Shown in pieces: positions 5,063 to 8,017 of a stretch of DNA of 8,017 bases. A program made the translations under genes and the position numbers. The notes under the pieces are model-generated. The model made no database searches. It saw only the letters and a program-made list of their open reading frames with translations, and was not told where the DNA came from. Numbering within the stretch: the first letter of the stretch is position 1; each line of letters opens with the position of its first letter. The DNA is from Nitrospina sp. (GTDB lineage Bacteria; Nitrospinota; Nitrospinia; Nitrospinales; Nitrospinaceae). Location of the stretch: positions 1 to 8,017 of the forward strand of contig SMVT01000143.1 in assembly GCA_004357365.1 (NCBI GenBank). Direction: 5' to 3'.

Positions 5063-5512
5063 ATGACCACTAAACTCAACGGATTACACCCCATTCTGAT
5101 TGCTGAAGACGACGAAGACGATTACCTGTTGACGATAGAGGCGTTAAAAGAAGCCGGGGTCGATACTCAAATTAAATGGGTCAAAGATGGGGAGGAGCTC
5201 ATGAACTATCTGGAACCCCTTGGAGCCTCCAAGAAGAAAGCCCACGCGGAACTCCCCAGTTTGATCCTGCTGGATTTAAACATGCCCCGCAAAGATGGGC
5301 GCGAAGTGTTGGACGAAATCAAGAAAAACGAAACGCTCCGCAAAATTCCCGTTATAGTGCTGACCACTTCCAAAGCGGACACGGATATCAGCCACGCTTA
5401 TGATCTGGGAGTGAACTCCTATATTCAAAAGCCGGTTCGATTCAATGAATTCGTTGAAGTCGTTAAGGTTCTGTCCAATTACTGGTTCAATATCGTTAAG
5501 TTACCTGATTAA
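5063..5512 (+). CDS. single-domain response regulator, Rcp1-like
   Basis: This 149-residue protein is a lone CheY-like receiver of the type represented by cyanobacterial Rcp1. From the ATG at 5063 the acidic pocket is Glu15-Asp16-Asp17 (IAEDDEDDYLL), the phosphorylation site is Asp71 in LILLDLNMPRKDGREVL, and the switch residues are Thr101 (VIVLTTS) and Lys123 (SYIQKPV). The C-terminal FNEFVEVVKVLSNYWFNIVKLP is characteristic of this subfamily, whose members often pair with phytochrome-type kinases. There is no output domain, so it must act by protein contact or as a phosphate shuttle. A TTG at 5048 would add five residues; ATG 5063 is preferred, although only a weak CGGG precedes it. The kinase gene starts 17 bases after this stop, so the two are almost surely co-transcribed and functionally linked. 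Confidence 0.95.
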   Translation: MTTKLNGLHPILIAEDDEDDYLLTIEALKEAGVDTQIKWVKDGEELMNYLEPLGASKKKAHAELPSLILLDLNMPRKDGREVLDEIKKNETLRKIPVIVLTTSKADTDISHAYDLGVNSYIQKPVRFNEFVEVVKVLSNYWFNIVKLPD

Positions 5513-5529
5513 ATTCACCTTTCAGCTCT

Positions 5530-6840
5530 ATGAAATCCGAAGGCTTAAAAATTCTTCTAGTAGAAGACGATGAGGATGATGCTTTCTTCATTAAGGATTT
5601 AATAGCCGAAAGGGATCTTAATCCCCGGCCGGTAATTAAGCACGCCCTCAACCCACAATCCGCGCTGGATTTTCTCGAAAAGATTACCTTTGACATTTGC
5701 CTTTTCGATTTTCGTCTGGGAGAAATAGACGGGATCGATCTGCTTCGAATGGTCCGTCAAAGGGATATCTCCACTCCCATCATTTTCCTGACCGGGCAGG
5801 GTGACCAGGAAATAGCGGTGGAAGCCATGAAAAGCGGCGCCACGGACTACCGCACCAAGGGAAGTCTGACCTCCGAATCGCTGTTTCAATCCATTCGGTT
5901 CGCCATTCAGCTGAGGAAAGAGGAAGAACGGCGTCAACAAGCTGAAGATCAACTGAAAAAAAACAACGAAGAATTAACCCAGGCCAATAACGATTTGCAA
6001 GTTTCCATGAAGAAACTTCAAACGGCCCAGGATCAGATTCTGCGGTCTGAAAAGCTGGCCAGTATCGGCCGCCTGGCGGCGGGCGTGTGCCATGAACTGC
6101 TCAACCCCTTGAATATTATCTCAGGCCATGTGCAGGCCTTGATGCTGGAGCGGCAAAAGGACGAAAGTTTAAACGAAGACCTTGAATCCATCATGGAGGA
6201 AATCGGTCGCATTGAGAAAATCGTGGGAGGCCTTCTTAAATTTTCGCGCAAAGAGGATATGGAACTCACTTACAGCAATATCAATGAAGAGCTGGAGTCG
6301 GTTCTTTCCATCATGGAAAAGGACATGCAAATCGATAATGTCCAGGTGGTTCGCAATTTCGCCACTGATCTTCCAAAAATTAAAATTGATGCCAATCGCA
6401 TGCGCCAGGTTTTTATGAATTTAACCAACAATGCCCGCCACGCAATGGAAGGGGGCGGCACCTTGACCGTGACCACGAAATTGCATGTCAGGGACCTGAA
6501 GCAAAATCGGCGTAAAACCGATATCAAAACGCATCCCGATGAAATTCCAATAATTCAACGCAATTTTATTCGAATCCAATTTGCCGACACCGGAACCGGA
6601 ATCAAGGAAGAGGATATGATTAAATTATTCGATCCTTTTTTCACGACCAAACCTGAGGACAAAGGAACGGGATTGGGCCTTTCCGTGTGTTACACCATTA
6701 TCGAAAAGCATGCTGGCAGTATCGAAGTGGAAAGCAAATATGGAGAGGGCGCTACCTTCCAAATTGATCTCCCCTGCATCTCCCTCCAGGAGAACGATCA
6801 AAAGACCACCAAAAATATTCCACAACACAGTCCTAAATAA
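5530..6840 (+). CDS. soluble histidine kinase with N-terminal receiver domain
   Basis: This is a 436-residue signalling protein with the order receiver, coiled coil, HisKA, HATPase_c. The receiver (about 6-120) has Asp13-Asp14, phosphoacceptor Asp60 (LFDFRLGEIDG), Thr88 and Lys110. A charged coiled coil (about 129-172) leads to the H box SEKLASIGRLAAGVCHELLN, with His188 as the phosphorylation site; the usual HEINNPL is HELLNPL here. The ATPase domain shows the N box (NLTNNARHAM, Asn297 and Asn301), G1 (ADTGTGI, Asp353), F box (LFDPFFTTK, 366-374) and G2 (GTGLGLSV, 379-386). Between the N and G1 boxes lies a basic, slightly long insert (about 319-345). No membrane segment is present, so it is cytoplasmic and probably controlled by phosphorylation of its own receiver. 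No clear ribosome site precedes the ATG; translational coupling to the upstream regulator is likely. The gene ends eight bases from the convergent flgL. Confidence 0.96.
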   Translation: MKSEGLKILLVEDDEDDAFFIKDLIAERDLNPRPVIKHALNPQSALDFLEKITFDICLFDFRLGEIDGIDLLRMVRQRDISTPIIFLTGQGDQEIAVEAMKSGATDYRTKGSLTSESLFQSIRFAIQLRKEEERRQQAEDQLKKNNEELTQANNDLQVSMKKLQTAQDQILRSEKLASIGRLAAGVCHELLNPLNIISGHVQALMLERQKDESLNEDLESIMEEIGRIEKIVGGLLKFSRKEDMELTYSNINEELESVLSIMEKDMQIDNVQVVRNFATDLPKIKIDANRMRQVFMNLTNNARHAMEGGGTLTVTTKLHVRDLKQNRRKTDIKTHPDEIPIIQRNFIRIQFADTGTGIKEEDMIKLFDPFFTTKPEDKGTGLGLSVCYTIIEKHAGSIEVESKYGEGATFQIDLPCISLQENDQKTTKNIPQHSPK

Positions 6841-6848
6841 TTTCCAGA

Positions 6849-8017
6849 CTAACGCAGGAAATCCAACAGGCTCGGTTGAAGGACCCGGGCCGTAGTGTTC
6901 AGGGTGGCCTCCAGGGCCAATTGCAACGCTACCAGGTCAGACGCGGCCTTTACGAAATCCGCATCTTCCACGGCGGACATCTGTGCGGTCTCGCTGACTT
7001 CATCCGCATCATGGCCGATTTCTAAAGTATCCATGGTGCGAACCAGGGCTCCATACTCCGCCCGCGATGCGAGGATAGTGTCCAACGCCGCATTCAAATT
7101 TCCAAAAGAAGCCAGAATCCCGTCGGCATCATTCCGTTCCAGGGCTTCCCGTAATGCGTCCAGCGCGGTAAAAACATTGCCGCCGCCAATTCCCAAGAGA
7201 GCCGCCGTCTTGCCTCCCGCGACCTCGCTGATGACGGCCGTAGTAGTCAGATCGGTGGAAACCACTTGCAGCGCATTACCCTGGCTGTTGATGTCCGCGA
7301 ATACGTTCAAGCCCGCCCCGTTGATCGCCGTCAGCACATCGCCCACCGTGGTCGCTCCACTCAAATCCACCACACCCGTAAGCGCTCCATTGACAATATC
7401 AATTTGACCGAGGGTTAAGCCATTTCCGGCATCCAGATCGGAAATCAAAGTAGCCGCGGTCAACACCGGGTTCAAGTTTGTGCCGGTGATATTTCCGTCA
7501 TTTTGACTCAGAATACCCAGGCTTTGGGCGGTAGTGCCACTTCCCTCGGTGACGGTTAAGGGCTGTGTAATGAGATTACTGGGAGTCGTATCGGTAATCA
7601 GGAGGCCTGATTTGTCCGCGTTCAGGGACGCGGTTATATTAGGCGCGGCACTAATGGCCGCAATCAATGCGTTGACCGTCGGCGTCGCCAACAACGCAGT
7701 GTTAATTACCGTAGAGACACCTGCTCTATTAGTAATAGTAAACGTACCCACTGGAATTCCAGTACCACCATTTAAAGCCGCTAAAGGTGTACTCGCAAGT
7801 AAAGTGTCATTCAACGCCGGATTCATATCGGTCCCAAACACATCAGAGCCTGGGCGGGTAATGGCAACGGTCAGGTTGGGCCCGACCTCTACCTGCAGGC
7901 TGCCGGCGTTCCCGGAATAAACCGCTCCCAGGCTAGACGGATTCGCCTGATAGGGCGGGTTCAGCAAATTGGTGCCACCAAAAATAAATTGTCCTTTCAC
8001 CTGGGTATTGGCTTCCT
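6849..8017 (-). CDS. flgL: flagellar hook-associated protein 3 FlgL (partial, 5' end outside the window)
   Basis: FlgL (HAP3) joins the flagellar hook to the filament. The frame is open from the right edge to a TAG at 6851-6849, giving 388 visible residues; the GTG at 8000 is an internal valine in EANTQVKGQFIFGGTN, matching the conserved FlgL block NTQVxGxYIFxGT. The C terminus is the conserved coiled-coil end: ALDTILASRAEYGALVRTMD, DADFVKAASDLVALQLALEA and a closing LQPSLLDFLR. Between these lie two tandem variable modules, about residues 56-163 and 173-271 counted from the valine at 8000. Each begins GTxxNPxL and ends near LGI, and they resemble flagellin hook IN-type segments. The visible part alone exceeds the 317 residues of E. 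coli FlgL. Alternative: a flagellin-like paralogue, but the SLLDFL end and the IFGGT block favour FlgL. The export route would be the flagellar type III system. Confidence 0.92.
   Translation of the reverse strand, partial: EANTQVKGQFIFGGTNLLNPPYQANPSSLGAVYSGNAGSLQVEVGPNLTVAITRPGSDVFGTDMNPALNDTLLASTPLAALNGGTGIPVGTFTITNRAGVSTVINTALLATPTVNALIAAISAAPNITASLNADKSGLLITDTTPSNLITQPLTVTEGSGTTAQSLGILSQNDGNITGTNLNPVLTAATLISDLDAGNGLTLGQIDIVNGALTGVVDLSGATTVGDVLTAINGAGLNVFADINSQGNALQVVSTDLTTTAVISEVAGGKTAALLGIGGGNVFTALDALREALERNDADGILASFGNLNAALDTILASRAEYGALVRTMDTLEIGHDADEVSETAQMSAVEDADFVKAASDLVALQLALEATLNTTARVLQPSLLDFLR

Noticed and set aside
6895..7920. Plus-strand open frames antisense to flgL (6895-7407 and 7534-7920)
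   Set aside because: FlgL is conserved at both visible ends on the minus strand; the plus-strand frames are Ala/Ser/Val-rich shadows.
7998..8000. GTG at 8000 as the FlgL start codon
   Set aside because: The frame stays open to the right edge and encodes EANTQ directly before it, continuous with the conserved FlgL block, so this is an internal valine.

Overview
This window looks like chromosomal DNA from a flagellated Gram-negative bacterium. The evidence is a flagellar hook-filament junction gene, a lipoprotein-type signal sequence and a one-piece tmRNA. Gene content and the many unrecognised short proteins would fit a deep-branching lineage such as Nitrospinota or a deltaproteobacterial relative, but that is inference and weak. 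No transposase, integrase, CRISPR array or phage gene is visible.

Layout. The left edge (1-83) carries the last codons of a gene that starts outside the window. A 118-residue hypothetical gene follows (217-573), then the tmRNA gene ssrA (748-1111) with its own promoter and a tag that reads ANDYDYAVAA. Next is a membrane-anchored hypothetical protein (1265-1648), convergent with a DCC/DUF393 thiol-disulfide oxidoreductase-like gene (1670-2101, minus). The DCC gene is divergent from a two-helix DUF3185 membrane protein (2246-2446). A cupin gene (2583-2942) converges, with a 3-base gap, on a four-helix membrane protein (2946-3344, minus). Divergent from that is tag, 3-methyladenine DNA glycosylase I (3477-4037), with a good promoter, a good ribosome site and a following hairpin.

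A small lipoprotein-like gene (4256-4637) has its start codon and its lipobox in different frames, an apparent one-base frameshift inside the signal peptide. A roughly 425-base gap without a convincing gene follows (4638-5062); it contains two terminator-like hairpins and an AT-rich promoter-like stretch.

The right third holds a two-gene signalling unit: an Rcp1-type single-domain response regulator (5063-5512) and, 17 bases later, a soluble histidine kinase with an N-terminal receiver (5530-6840). The pair could form a cytoplasmic phosphorelay; neither protein has a membrane segment or a DNA-binding domain. The kinase gene converges, with 8 bases between stop codons, on the 3' part of flgL (6849-8017, minus), which runs off the right edge. 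The visible FlgL part has a duplicated central module and a patch of unusual codon use.

Most of the window is ordinary housekeeping and poorly characterised genes. The points most worth a second look are the frameshifted lipoprotein gene with its RF2-like slip sequence, the receiver-first kinase plus Rcp1-like regulator, the FlgL module duplication with its AT-rich codon patch, and two genes whose -10-like box sits only six bases before the ATG, which suggests leaderless transcripts.
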